This document shows, one piece after another, positions 16,519-25,215 of a stretch of 64,000 nucleotides of DNA. Position 1 is the first letter of the stretch; each line of letters starts with the position of its first letter. The notes beneath the pieces were generated by a model. The model made no database searches, had not been told where the DNA came from, and worked only from the letters and a program-made list of their open reading frames with translations. A program made the position numbers and the translations under genes. Source of the stretch: Croceimicrobium sp965279135 (GTDB lineage: Bacteria; Bacteroidota; Bacteroidia; Flavobacteriales; Schleiferiaceae); NCBI GenBank assembly GCA_965279135.1, contig OZ257133.1, positions 3,162,001 to 3,226,000 of the forward strand, given 5' to 3'.

Positions 16519-17349
16519 ATGAAGAAAATCCTATTTTCCAGCATGCTTTCCTGTTTGTGCCTTCTTGTAAATGCACAGAACATTGGTGGAACCGCAACTT
16601 ACAAAACGGCTGGTTCCATTCCTTTTAAAATGGAGAGCAATGAGATGACTCCTGAGATGAAAAAGAACATCGAAGCACGCATGGCCAAGGCGATGCAGAA
16701 GGAGTATGAACTTGAGTTTAATCGCAATGAATCCATGTATAAAGAGGTGGTCGAGTTGGAGAAAGAAGGTCAGAGAGGCATGCGATTCATGACAATGTTT
16801 ACCGGAGGTTCTGGGAATTATTACCGGAACTTGAAAGAAAAGCGCTTTACCGATCAAACCGAATTTTTTGGTAAAAACTTCTTGATTAAGGATAGTCTTG
16901 AGCAATTGGAATGGAAGATTGAGAAGGAGACTAAAAGCATCGGAAACTACATCTGCCAGAAAGCTACGGCAATGCGAATTAGAGATGCTGTGACTATAAA
17001 GGCTAATGCCAAGGAGGGGATGAAGGATAGTGCGATTGTGGATACTGTTTATCTCACCGCATGGTTTAGTATGCAAATTCCCGTATCACATGGTCCATCT
17101 AGATATTATGGATTGCCTGGTTTAATACTGGAATTAAATGACGGTAATACTACCATTCTTTGTACCCAGGTAAAGTTAAACACCCAGGAGCCCATCGAGA
17201 TTAAAGAACCGGATCAGGGTGAGGAAGTTTCTTCCGCAGAGTACAGGGAGATCACAACGAAAAAGATGGAGGAGATGCAACGCAATTTTGGCGGAGGACA
17301 AGGTAGAGGAGGTCGTCGTGGAAGTTTCGAAATCACCATAGGACGATAA
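16519..17349 (+). CDS. GLPGLI family exported protein
   Basis: The protein carries the family-naming motif in the form RYYGLPGLILELNDG near residue 200. It starts with a signal peptide (MKKILFSSMLSCLCLLVNAQ), so it is periplasmic or surface exposed; the in-frame ATG 12 codons upstream would bury that signal and is rejected. The C-terminus is Gly/Arg-rich (FGGGQGRGGRRG). In Bacteroidota GLPGLI genes commonly precede a receptor-like outer-membrane gene, as here, where the next gene starts 10 bases after this stop. The biochemical function is not known. Confidence 0.92.
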   Translation: MKKILFSSMLSCLCLLVNAQNIGGTATYKTAGSIPFKMESNEMTPEMKKNIEARMAKAMQKEYELEFNRNESMYKEVVELEKEGQRGMRFMTMFTGGSGNYYRNLKEKRFTDQTEFFGKNFLIKDSLEQLEWKIEKETKSIGNYICQKATAMRIRDAVTIKANAKEGMKDSAIVDTVYLTAWFSMQIPVSHGPSRYYGLPGLILELNDGNTTILCTQVKLNTQEPIEIKEPDQGEEVSSAEYREITTKKMEEMQRNFGGGQGRGGRRGSFEITIGR

Positions 17350-17359
17350 ACCAATAGTT

Positions 17360-20053
17360 GTGAAGCATTTTCTATTAGCCTTGTTTCTAACCTTCCTAGG
17401 AATAGGGACTCAAGCACAAAAGGTAGACTTAAGAGGAACCCTGATTGGTAACGAAGAGGTAGGTCTGGAAATGGCCAATGTCTTACTTCTGGACGCTAAG
17501 GATAGCACCATGGTGACCTATGGATTTACCAATGCCTCAGGTCAGTTCAGATTTAAAATAGAAGGCGACCGCTCCTATATTCTTAAGATGAGTTATCTCG
17601 GCTATAAGCCAAAGGAGATTATGGTGGTCTTGCAAACCGAAGATCGCAATTTGGGTCGTATTCCCCTGGTTGAGGATAATGAGTTGTTAAATCAGGTAGA
17701 GATTGTTGAGGAAATGCCAGTGGTAATCAGTGGTGATACCATCAGTTACCGAGCAGATGCCTTTACAACTGGTGAGGAAAGGAAATTAGAAGATGTAATT
17801 GAAAAGCTTCCGGGATTTGAAATTGATGATGATGGTCAGGTAAAGGTGGAAGGCAAGACCGTAGAAAAGGTCTTGGTAGAGGGTAAGGAGTTTTTCGACG
17901 GTGATACTAAGGTTGCAACCAAGAACATTCCAGCCGATGCTATTGATAAAGTGCAGGTCTTGCGCAATTACGAGGAGATATCACCTTTAAAGGGCCTCAG
18001 CTCCGAGGATCGTGTTGCATTGAACATTAAGCTAAAAGAAGGCAAGAAGAATCTTTGGTTTGGAGATGCCGAAGCAAAAGTTGGCGATCCTGAGCGTTAC
18101 TACACCCATGCCAATGCCTTTTACTACAGCCCCAAGTTGAGTTTAAATTTTATTGGGGATGTGAATAATATCGGTAAATCAGCCTTTACCGCCCGCGACT
18201 ATTTTCGCTTTAGCGGGGGCTTTAGAAAGCTCAGTAATCGTTCCGGTTTTAATTTTCGGTTTGCCCAGGATGATGTCGGGATTCCCCTCGGGCAGAACAA
18301 TCGCGCAGAGGAGGTGATAGGCCGATTTGGCGCGGCGAATTTCAGTTATAATCCACGAAAAGATCTTACCCTCTCTGGTTTTGTCATAGCTAGTGACAAT
18401 GTGGTGAGCAGTCCCTTCAATACCACCCGAACCTATATAGGATTGGATTCTACCGGAGTTGGGGGCGTTGAAGAACTGGCAACCGAAAACTATCAACATT
18501 CCACGGCCGCACTGGCAAAGTTCTCCGCGACCTACGAGCCTAGCAAAGAGACCTATGTTAATTATGACGTCTTTTTAAAAATCTCAGATCAGCTAAATAC
18601 TCAGCGTTTAAGTTCAACCTTTAGTGATTTGGGTTTTAGTAATGACCTTGCTACACAAGAGAGTCAAAGACCCTGGTCCATCGATCAAAGTCTTGAATTC
18701 TTCAAAAATATTGAAGAGGATGTATTCGCCATAGAGCTTCAACACAGCCGCAAACTGCAAGACCCGAGTTTAGCCCTTCAATCGCTTCAGCAGCCATTTA
18801 GGGTGCCCTTTGTTTTTGCTGATACGACTTTGTATCGCATGCTGCAGGTACGCGAGGTCTTAAGTGAAAGTATTGAAGGAAGAGCCAGTTATTATTGGGT
18901 CCTAAATGGCAATAATCACTTTGAATTTAATCTGGGTTCTGTTTATAACACCCAAGATTATAGTAATCGTCTTTCTGAGGGCACAATTACAGATGCTACT
19001 GAATTTACCGATCCAATATTGCAAAATGAGGTGGACTTTGGGCTGCTAGATGGATTTGGAGGCTTGCACTATAAAACTAAAATTGGAAAGCTCACTTTTC
19101 GTCCGGGATTTAACTACCACTATTATCAGGTTAGCGATGCCCAGGATGGCGGTGAAGTAACCCTTCGGGACTATCAAGTACTTCTGCCCGACGCTCTTTT
19201 ACGCTATGAATTTAGTAGCAGTGAGGGGATTGATTTGAGATATAATATGTCAGCTCAATTCAATGATGTCAATCAGATCATGGACGGCATTATTCTACGC
19301 TCGTATAACAGCTTGTTCACCGGAAACGACAGCCTGACTTATGCAAGGGTGCATAATGTTAATCTCTTCTATCGAAATTTTGACCTCTTCAATTTCACCA
19401 CAATCTTTGCCGGGGCGGTCTATTCTCGCACATTGGATCCGATCAACAATGCGGTTCAATACATCGGCTTTCAACAGGTATTTAGTCCTATTAATGCAAG
19501 CGGTATAAATGAGAATTTATCCGTCTTTGGATCATGGTCTAAGAAATTCAAGTTCATACGTTTAGAATCTAGGGTGAACTTCAATTATAATACGATTGAT
19601 AATGAGGTAAATGGACGTTCTAACACCAACAACACCTTCACGCAATCTTATAGTGGAGAGATTGGGACTAATTTTAAGGAATGGCCAAATATTGAGTTGC
19701 GTTATGGCTTCACACAGAATGACTATAGCGGTGCAGCCAATAACAGCATTTTCACTAATCATGCCCCACGAGTGGAGGTTTCGGCCGTCATTTGGAATGA
19801 CTTCATACTGAGAGCAGATTATAGCTACAATGATTATGGAAACCCGGGAAGCACCAGAACGAATTTTGACTTTTTAAATGCGAGCTTAGAATATCAGAAG
19901 CAGGATAGTAAATGGATTTTTAGCCTGGAAGCACTAAACTTGCTCAACACTACTTTTATCCGCGAGGATGGTTTGAGTGCGAACCTCATCTCAACCACTG
20001 CTTATACGGTGCTCCCCCGTTATCTGCTTCTCGGGCTTAGATATGATCTTTAA
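17360..20053 (+). CDS. TonB-receptor-like outer-membrane barrel with carboxypeptidase-regulatory-like domain
   Basis: An 897-residue outer-membrane protein read from a GTG start 10 bases after the GLPGLI stop. It has a signal peptide (MKHFLLALFLTFLGIGTQAQ), then a beta-sandwich domain at about 20-105 (VDLRGTLIGNEEVGLEMANV, LKMSYLGYKPKEI), then a plug-like region (DTISYRADAFTTGEERKLED, IEKLPGFEIDDDGQVKVEGK), then a long C-terminal barrel ending in the aromatic strand RYLLLGLRYDL. This order is that of the CarboxypepD_reg-like plus outer-membrane beta-barrel family that pairs with GLPGLI proteins. Its ligand is unknown. The stop overlaps the convergent dehydratase stop by four bases. Confidence 0.88.
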   Translation: MKHFLLALFLTFLGIGTQAQKVDLRGTLIGNEEVGLEMANVLLLDAKDSTMVTYGFTNASGQFRFKIEGDRSYILKMSYLGYKPKEIMVVLQTEDRNLGRIPLVEDNELLNQVEIVEEMPVVISGDTISYRADAFTTGEERKLEDVIEKLPGFEIDDDGQVKVEGKTVEKVLVEGKEFFDGDTKVATKNIPADAIDKVQVLRNYEEISPLKGLSSEDRVALNIKLKEGKKNLWFGDAEAKVGDPERYYTHANAFYYSPKLSLNFIGDVNNIGKSAFTARDYFRFSGGFRKLSNRSGFNFRFAQDDVGIPLGQNNRAEEVIGRFGAANFSYNPRKDLTLSGFVIASDNVVSSPFNTTRTYIGLDSTGVGGVEELATENYQHSTAALAKFSATYEPSKETYVNYDVFLKISDQLNTQRLSSTFSDLGFSNDLATQESQRPWSIDQSLEFFKNIEEDVFAIELQHSRKLQDPSLALQSLQQPFRVPFVFADTTLYRMLQVREVLSESIEGRASYYWVLNGNNHFEFNLGSVYNTQDYSNRLSEGTITDATEFTDPILQNEVDFGLLDGFGGLHYKTKIGKLTFRPGFNYHYYQVSDAQDGGEVTLRDYQVLLPDALLRYEFSSSEGIDLRYNMSAQFNDVNQIMDGIILRSYNSLFTGNDSLTYARVHNVNLFYRNFDLFNFTTIFAGAVYSRTLDPINNAVQYIGFQQVFSPINASGINENLSVFGSWSKKFKFIRLESRVNFNYNTIDNEVNGRSNTNNTFTQSYSGEIGTNFKEWPNIELRYGFTQNDYSGAANNSIFTNHAPRVEVSAVIWNDFILRADYSYNDYGNPGSTRTNFDFLNASLEYQKQDSKWIFSLEALNLLNTTFIREDGLSANLISTTAYTVLPRYLLLGLRYDL

Positions 20054-20994
20054 AATGGAAGTTTAGCAAGGTCAACATTACCACCGCTTAAGATGATTCC
20101 AATGCGGCGGCCCCTAAAGCGATCTTTCTGTTGAAGGATTGCGGCAAGTGGTACGGCGCAGCTGGGCTCGATTACAATTTTCAATCGGGTGTAGATTAGT
20201 TTCATCGCTTCGATTATTTCAGAATCTTCTACCCGAATAATATCATTAACCAGATCCTGGATAATTGGAAAATTGTTTTCACCTAAGGTGGTAAGTAATC
20301 CATCGGCAATAGTATTTGGTTTATGATGCCTTACCCTTTCACCACTGTAGAAGGAATGGAAAGCGTCATCTGCACCTGCAGGTTCTCCGGCTATTACCTG
20401 TATTCGGGAATTGAAATAGTGCGCAGCCAGTGCAGTTCCGGCTAGTAAGCCTCCCCCACCTACCGGGCATAGGATCAAGTCGAGATCTGCCCGTTCAATT
20501 AGGAGCTCAGAGGCCGCTGTGCTTTGACCCGCGATGATATGCAAGTGATCGTAGGGTGGAATAAAAGTCGATCCAAATTCCTCCTGAACTCTTCGTAGAC
20601 CTTTCTCGCGTGCTTCTAGATTGGGTTCACACAAATGAACTTGCGCTCCATAGCCCTTAACGGCCGCTATTTTAACTTTTGGGGCATTATTAGGCATAAT
20701 CACATGGCAATCGATCCCATGTTTTTGAGCGGCCCAGGCCAAGGCCTGACCATGGTTTCCAGAACTATGTGTTGCTACTCCTTTTGCTTTTTGATCTTCG
20801 CTTAGTTGCAAAATGGCATTGGTAGCTCCCCTAGCTTTAAAGGATCCCGTTTTCTGAAAATTCTCACATTTAAACCAAAGCTCAGCACCACTTAAAGCAT
20901 TAAGTTGATTACTACTCAGAACTGGCGTGAGATGTAAATAGGGGGAGATACGTTGGCGCGCTGTGGCCAAATCTTGTTTGCTCAGGGGATTCAT
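20050..20994 (-). CDS. PLP-dependent threonine dehydratase / serine racemase-like enzyme
   Basis: Fold-type II pyridoxal-phosphate enzyme. The PLP lysine is in FQKTGSFKARGATNA, the substrate loop is SSGNHGQA, the phosphate-binding loop is CPVGGGGLLAG and the C-terminal block is VIEPSCAVPLAAIL. At 314 residues it lacks the regulatory ACT domains of biosynthetic IlvA, so it fits the short catabolic dehydratase (TdcB) or serine racemase group; the sequence alone does not decide between them. The ATG overlaps the stop of the AddB-like gene by one base (TAATG), so translation is likely coupled. Confidence 0.9.
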   Translation of the reverse strand: MNPLSKQDLATARQRISPYLHLTPVLSSNQLNALSGAELWFKCENFQKTGSFKARGATNAILQLSEDQKAKGVATHSSGNHGQALAWAAQKHGIDCHVIMPNNAPKVKIAAVKGYGAQVHLCEPNLEAREKGLRRVQEEFGSTFIPPYDHLHIIAGQSTAASELLIERADLDLILCPVGGGGLLAGTALAAHYFNSRIQVIAGEPAGADDAFHSFYSGERVRHHKPNTIADGLLTTLGENNFPIIQDLVNDIIRVEDSEIIEAMKLIYTRLKIVIEPSCAVPLAAILQQKDRFRGRRIGIILSGGNVDLAKLPF

Positions 20995-23765
20995 TAGGTA
21001 CGTGCTTTAAATGGAATTTCAGGATTGAAAAGTTCCTCTAATATTTCTTGAAGTAGGTTTTTTACTTGCGGAAGATTTTCAGCGCTCAGCTCCATCGCAC
21101 CGTTCAGTCGCATACCAATAGGGTTTTGACTGATTTTTGATAATGACATAATGGAAGCCTTAACATTTTGCGAGGACTGCATTTGATACTGCATATAGGC
21201 ATAGCTTAACAATTGCACCGCATGAGGTTTTTTTAAGAGTTCATCAAATACCAATTGCCTTAACCAATATACTCGAGCCTCCTTGGTGCCTGTTTTGTAA
21301 TCTATAATGTGAATTTCATCTTGCTCAACATCAATCCGATCTGCATTCCCGTGCAAGCGCACCTCTAGGCCCGATTTTAATTCAATCGTAGCATGTAAAT
21401 CGGACTCCACAGCAAGGACTTTCCAATCTGTCTTAATATTTTGAATGCGCCGCTTTTCAAATTGCAGGTATTGCTGCAACATGAGACTCATATTTTCGAG
21501 ATGCAAAAGGTTTGGCCCATGATCCAGGGGAATGCCGTTGGTTTCCTCAAGCATAATCCGCTTCAATTCTGTTTTGATTTCTGCTTGGCTTAAGCGAAAC
21601 AATTCATGATCGGGGTTTGGGCTAAAAGCTATTCTCTTTTGCGGGTCTTGAGGGTCTTCTTTGCTAAAAGACAATTCCAGGAAACGATGAATCGCACTTC
21701 CCTGAGCCGGTAGGTCGAGTTCTTCAACCAGATCCCCTTCGGGTTTTAAGCCTAAAACGCGCTCGTAGTAAAACTGCAGTGGGTCCTTTAAATAGATGTA
21801 TAGAGCACTGGGTGAAAAGCCCTTTTTAGCAATCTCGATTAAGCGATTTAAGACTGAGCGGTCTTTTTTTATTTCCTCATTTCCGCTCTTAAGTTTGGAG
21901 CGGCCGGTAATGCTCTGTTTTTCAATTTTAAGGCGAGCATTTTTTTGGGGCCATTCCAATTCTAGTTGCCTTAAAAAACGTGAAGGCTCTACTACACCTA
22001 CCGCAGCCTCAGCGGTACTATAAAGCAAGTCAATTTGCTCTGCTCCTTGCATTAGCCGATAAAAATGATAGGCGAAAACAGCATCCTTTTCGAGAAAAGT
22101 GGGGATTTGATATTTACGTTTTACTTCAAAGGGCAATAAGCTGCTTTCTGATCTCCCCTTTGGTAATATCCCTTCATTTAGACTAAGTACGATTAAGTGC
22201 TTAAAATCTAAACAGCGACTTTCCAACCAACCCATTACTTGCATTCCTTTTAAAGGTTCTCCTTTTAGGTCCATGCTGAGTTCTGGAATCAAATCTCGAT
22301 AAAACAGCAAGCTATGTTCAAAGCTTTCGAGATAGGGATATCGGTGCAGGAGATCGGCAGTCTGCTGAAAAAGTTGCTGGAATCCGAAAAGAGTATCCCC
22401 TATTGGACCAGTATCATGCAAACGGTTTAGACTATCCAGGCAGAAATCACTTAGCCTTTGATATTGACGTGCGATGTTTTGGCCGGCTTTGAAATACTCA
22501 GGGTCTAATCCAGTAAAGGCATCTTCCAGATTTAGGTCCTTAATGCTAGGGTACAGCAAATTGTATCGCTGCATCTTGGCTTTCGCCTCATTCAGTGATG
22601 AACTCTTCGAACTCAATTGCAGGCATATGGGGTGGCTGAGAAGGCTATTCCATTTTTGGTGATGATAATGGCCCCAGGAATCTTTTTTATTCTTTCCATT
22701 GCGTTCCAGGTCTAGCGGGAAATCAAGTAGGAGCTCGAAAAATCCAGCCAAGGGAGTGTTTTGCAAACTGAGACCCATACTCAGGTTCAGACTGGGAAAC
22801 TCCTTATTTATATTATTAAGCAGAGCAGGGAGCAATGCCTCATCACTGAGGATGATCGCCGTTTCTTCCCTTTCATTCTCTGATTTCCCACGAACCTGAT
22901 TTGCGGCAACTACGGCTTGAAGGTTATCACCTGCTACCGCCAGGCTTCTTATCTGTCGTGTACCCGAGCTTAATTTCTGATGGCGTCCTTTTAGCTGCTT
23001 TCGTTTTTCCAGAAGCTGAATCAAGGGGGAGTTCCTTAAGAACATCCCCGCTTCCTGAGTGGTATCGTTGTAGTAGTAGTCATCGATATCCCAGTAGAAA
23101 TCTGCCAGACCGGCTTCCGTTAAGTTTAAAAAGGCTTGCTCCTCGGCGCTATTCAAAGCATTAAAACCGATGAAATAGAAATGCTGATATCGTTCTCTTA
23201 AGCTTTCGGTATCCTTGGTGGATTCTTCGGCGAAAACGCGATAGGTCAATCCTTGCCAGGCCTTCTTATCCGAGAGTAGACTTGTTTTTAATTGATGATA
23301 TACTTCACCTAATTCCGGCCAGAATCGTAAGTATTCATTGAGCATTTGGGTATGCTCCCCAGGTTCCAGGTTCCATTGATCAATGCGTTTTAAATCGCCC
23401 AGGTAGGAAAACATGCTTTCCGCATTTACGAGGTAGCGATCAATCTCATTGAAGTCCTGGATTAAGGAGCTTGCCCAGGTACTGTATTCTTCGAATCGCA
23501 GTTGGGATCTGGGTCCCTTTTTAAATGTTTCAAATAGACGGAAATAGAGTTCAGGTCTGGAGATCCTTTCTAAGCCCGTCGCTTCATTTATGAGTTCTTC
23601 AATGCTCAACATTCTAGGAGCAAGGCTCACTTTTTTCAATTGAGCCTGTAAGGCCCGTTGCAGAAAAATAGCTGCACGCTTGCTGGGTAATACAATAGTT
23701 TGCTCGTGTAAGGGACGCTCCTCTCCGAGCAGGTATTCAGCTACTTCTTCTAGAAATGGACGCAA
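20994..23765 (-). CDS. AddB-like inactivated helicase with PD-(D/E)XK nuclease domain
   Basis: This 923-residue protein has the layout of the AddB/RexB group: an N-terminal helicase-like region whose nucleotide-binding motif is degenerate (IVLPSKRAAIFLQRAL), a long helical middle, and a C-terminal nuclease with GNADRIDVEQDEIHIIDYKTGT, which supplies the Asp and the Y-K of the PD-(D/E)XK active site. AddB pairs with the AddA helicase-nuclease for double-strand-break repair. No addA lies beside it here. No ATG is available near the expected start; a TTG at 23763-23765 aligns with family starts (RPFLEEVAEYLL). The C-terminal iron-sulfur cysteines of the Bacillus protein were not seen. Confidence 0.82.
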   Translation of the reverse strand: MRPFLEEVAEYLLGEERPLHEQTIVLPSKRAAIFLQRALQAQLKKVSLAPRMLSIEELINEATGLERISRPELYFRLFETFKKGPRSQLRFEEYSTWASSLIQDFNEIDRYLVNAESMFSYLGDLKRIDQWNLEPGEHTQMLNEYLRFWPELGEVYHQLKTSLLSDKKAWQGLTYRVFAEESTKDTESLRERYQHFYFIGFNALNSAEEQAFLNLTEAGLADFYWDIDDYYYNDTTQEAGMFLRNSPLIQLLEKRKQLKGRHQKLSSGTRQIRSLAVAGDNLQAVVAANQVRGKSENEREETAIILSDEALLPALLNNINKEFPSLNLSMGLSLQNTPLAGFFELLLDFPLDLERNGKNKKDSWGHYHHQKWNSLLSHPICLQLSSKSSSLNEAKAKMQRYNLLYPSIKDLNLEDAFTGLDPEYFKAGQNIARQYQRLSDFCLDSLNRLHDTGPIGDTLFGFQQLFQQTADLLHRYPYLESFEHSLLFYRDLIPELSMDLKGEPLKGMQVMGWLESRCLDFKHLIVLSLNEGILPKGRSESSLLPFEVKRKYQIPTFLEKDAVFAYHFYRLMQGAEQIDLLYSTAEAAVGVVEPSRFLRQLELEWPQKNARLKIEKQSITGRSKLKSGNEEIKKDRSVLNRLIEIAKKGFSPSALYIYLKDPLQFYYERVLGLKPEGDLVEELDLPAQGSAIHRFLELSFSKEDPQDPQKRIAFSPNPDHELFRLSQAEIKTELKRIMLEETNGIPLDHGPNLLHLENMSLMLQQYLQFEKRRIQNIKTDWKVLAVESDLHATIELKSGLEVRLHGNADRIDVEQDEIHIIDYKTGTKEARVYWLRQLVFDELLKKPHAVQLLSYAYMQYQMQSSQNVKASIMSLSKISQNPIGMRLNGAMELSAENLPQVKNLLQEILEELFNPEIPFKART

Positions 23766-23811
23766 ACCATGCTTTTTCCACGAAGTAAATGAAAAAGCCG
23801 CGGGCTAGCAA

Positions 23812-24414
23812 TTATGAATTTTGCAATTCTTTTAGAGCCTTCAATATGTCTTTTGGGCTGGCTCTTTGGGTATAGTCAGGATCAAAATGACGCCAGCGAA
23901 TTACACCCTGCTGGTCTATAAGGAAGGTCGCAGGGACCGGCAGGAATTGACGATCATCCCCATGGGCTTCGCTGAGGTTTGCACCAAGAGCGGTATTGTA
24001 TTTAATCCTTTTAGCTTTCGAGGGAAGGAATGCCAGATCATAGGCCTGAATTAATCGATAAGCCGAATCGTATAGAAGGGTGATCGAAGTTTCACTTTTC
24101 TCTTGCATCTTTTGCAAGTACTCTGGGTTTTCTGGTGAGATTGCAAAAATTCGAGCACCCAGTCCTTCTAGGGAGTCCTCTATTTCACTTAAAGCAGCTA
24201 AATGCCGGTTGCAATAAGGACACCATTGACCACGATAAAAAACCAATACCAGTGGACCTTTTTCTAGTTCAGTGTTTAAGTCGACATTTTGGGCTTCTGC
24301 ATTTTGCAAGGAGCCAAGAGGCGCATTATCGCTTACCCCAAGCCCAAGGGGTTGATCTTGACCGCTAAGGGAAAGTGCAATTGTGAGGAGACTAAGAAGG
24401 AGTGTGTTTTTCAT
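23812..24414 (-). CDS. Exported AhpC/TSA-type peroxiredoxin
   Basis: A 200-residue thioredoxin-fold protein with a signal peptide (MKNTLLLSLLTIALSLSGQD), so it acts outside the cytoplasm. The active site is VFYRGQWCPYCNRHL (Cys65 and Cys68), the CxxC form of the PRX-like2/AhpC-TSA group, followed by FAISPENPEYLQKM, LYDSAYRLIQAYDL and VPATFLIDQQGVIRWRH, all standard. It likely reduces peroxides or disulfides using a periplasmic thiol donor. It lies 78 bases downstream of a thioredoxin-like gene and the ECF sigma/anti-sigma pair, which suggests one redox-stress unit. Confidence 0.88.
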   Translation of the reverse strand: MKNTLLLSLLTIALSLSGQDQPLGLGVSDNAPLGSLQNAEAQNVDLNTELEKGPLVLVFYRGQWCPYCNRHLAALSEIEDSLEGLGARIFAISPENPEYLQKMQEKSETSITLLYDSAYRLIQAYDLAFLPSKAKRIKYNTALGANLSEAHGDDRQFLPVPATFLIDQQGVIRWRHFDPDYTQRASPKDILKALKELQNS

Positions 24415-24492
24415 AAGAGAAAGATTGATTGTCCGGGCCGGATGAGAAGAACCAAAGAATGATATCCGACCCAGACTTAAACCAAACCAATA

Positions 24493-24900
24493 TTAAATAT
24501 TTGAATGTGCCTCTTTTAAAGCAGCTCTGATCTTTTCGGTGCTCTTTCGCACGCTGATTTTATCCAGTACTTTCTTAGACTGCGGATCAATCATATAGAT
24601 GCTTCCTGTTCCGTTGTTTTCGGCAGTAAAATTCTTCAGACCTGCCGCTGCAAGTAATTCCTGGCTATTGGATTTGGTTTCTTCATTACTAAGATCATTT
24701 ACGATAATCTGATAGTGCTCATCATCCATCAAGTCAGAAAGCAATTCCTTTTCTACTCTCGGGCCGTTTTTTTGGCATACCGGACACCAATTCGCCGTGT
24801 TAACAACAACAATCAGGGGCTTGTCTGAAGGCGCTGGACTCTGTTCTTCAGTTTGTAATGGATTAAGCAGAATCAGAAGGCTGAGAAACAAACGGTACAT
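24493..24900 (-). CDS. Exported thioredoxin-like protein
   Basis: A 135-residue protein with a short hydrophobic N-terminus (MYRLFLSLLILLNPLQ) and a thioredoxin active site (NTANWCPVCQKNGP, Cys39 and Cys42). The acidic and helical pattern after it and YMIDPQSKKVLDKIS near the end fit a minimal thioredoxin fold, though no clear cis-Pro was located. It probably reduces or oxidises disulfides in the periplasm, perhaps feeding the peroxiredoxin encoded next. It sits 54 bases after the anti-sigma gene on the same strand. Confidence 0.85.
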   Translation of the reverse strand: MYRLFLSLLILLNPLQTEEQSPAPSDKPLIVVVNTANWCPVCQKNGPRVEKELLSDLMDDEHYQIIVNDLSNEETKSNSQELLAAAGLKNFTAENNGTGSIYMIDPQSKKVLDKISVRKSTEKIRAALKEAHSNI

Positions 24901-24907
24901 AGTAATC

Positions 24908-24941
24908 TTTTTATTCGCCTTTTGGACGAGGGGAATAAAAA
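24908..24941. repeat. Inverted repeat between anti-sigma and thioredoxin genes
   Basis: TTTTTATTC at 24908-24916 and GAATAAAAA at 24933-24941 form nine perfect pairs with a 16-base loop, and two more pairs after one mismatch. AT-rich arms with no T run placed after the stem make it an unlikely simple terminator; it may be an attenuator, RNA-stability element or binding site. Confidence 0.4.
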
Positions 24942-24954
24942 AGCCTTACAACGC

Positions 24955-25215
24955 TTATTTCATTTTATCGCGAAGATTTTCTTTGAGTTGAGATTTAAAA
25001 TCATCGTTATCAGACGTTTTACCCTTTCCAAAATGTTCGTCGATAAACTCATTTAGCTTTTCACTCTGCTTTGCATATTGGCGGCAGAATGCACAAATGG
25101 TTAAGTGCATTTTCAGTCGCATACTATCAACAAACCCGAGTTCATTACCCTCTTTTTTTTGAATGAAGGCACTCGCTTGCTCACAACTTAGTATGATAGG
25201 TTGAATTAGTTTCAT
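24955..25215 (-). CDS. Soluble zinc-binding anti-sigma factor (ZAS/zf-HC2 type)
   Basis: An 86-residue protein with the pattern C11 ... H37-x3-C41-x2-C44 (KMHLTICAFC), the zinc motif of ZAS anti-sigma factors such as RsrA and ChrR. No transmembrane helix follows, so it acts in the cytoplasm, binding the sigma factor encoded just upstream. Zinc-site cysteines in this class often sense thiol oxidation or other redox signals. The ATG overlaps the sigma stop by one base (TGATG), a strong sign of coupled translation; a TTG three codons earlier is a less likely start. The neighbouring thioredoxin and peroxiredoxin support a redox role, which is inference. Confidence 0.85.
   Translation of the reverse strand: MKLIQPIILSCEQASAFIQKKEGNELGFVDSMRLKMHLTICAFCRQYAKQSEKLNEFIDEHFGKGKTSDNDDFKSQLKENLRDKMK

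Noticed and set aside
20994..23765. PD-(D/E)XK protein as a Cas4 or CRISPR-linked nuclease
   Set aside because: The length, the degenerate helicase region and the lack of any repeat array or cas gene point to the AddB group.
24908..24941. Inverted repeat as a rho-independent terminator
   Set aside because: The stem is AT-rich, the loop is long and the T run is part of the stem rather than after it.
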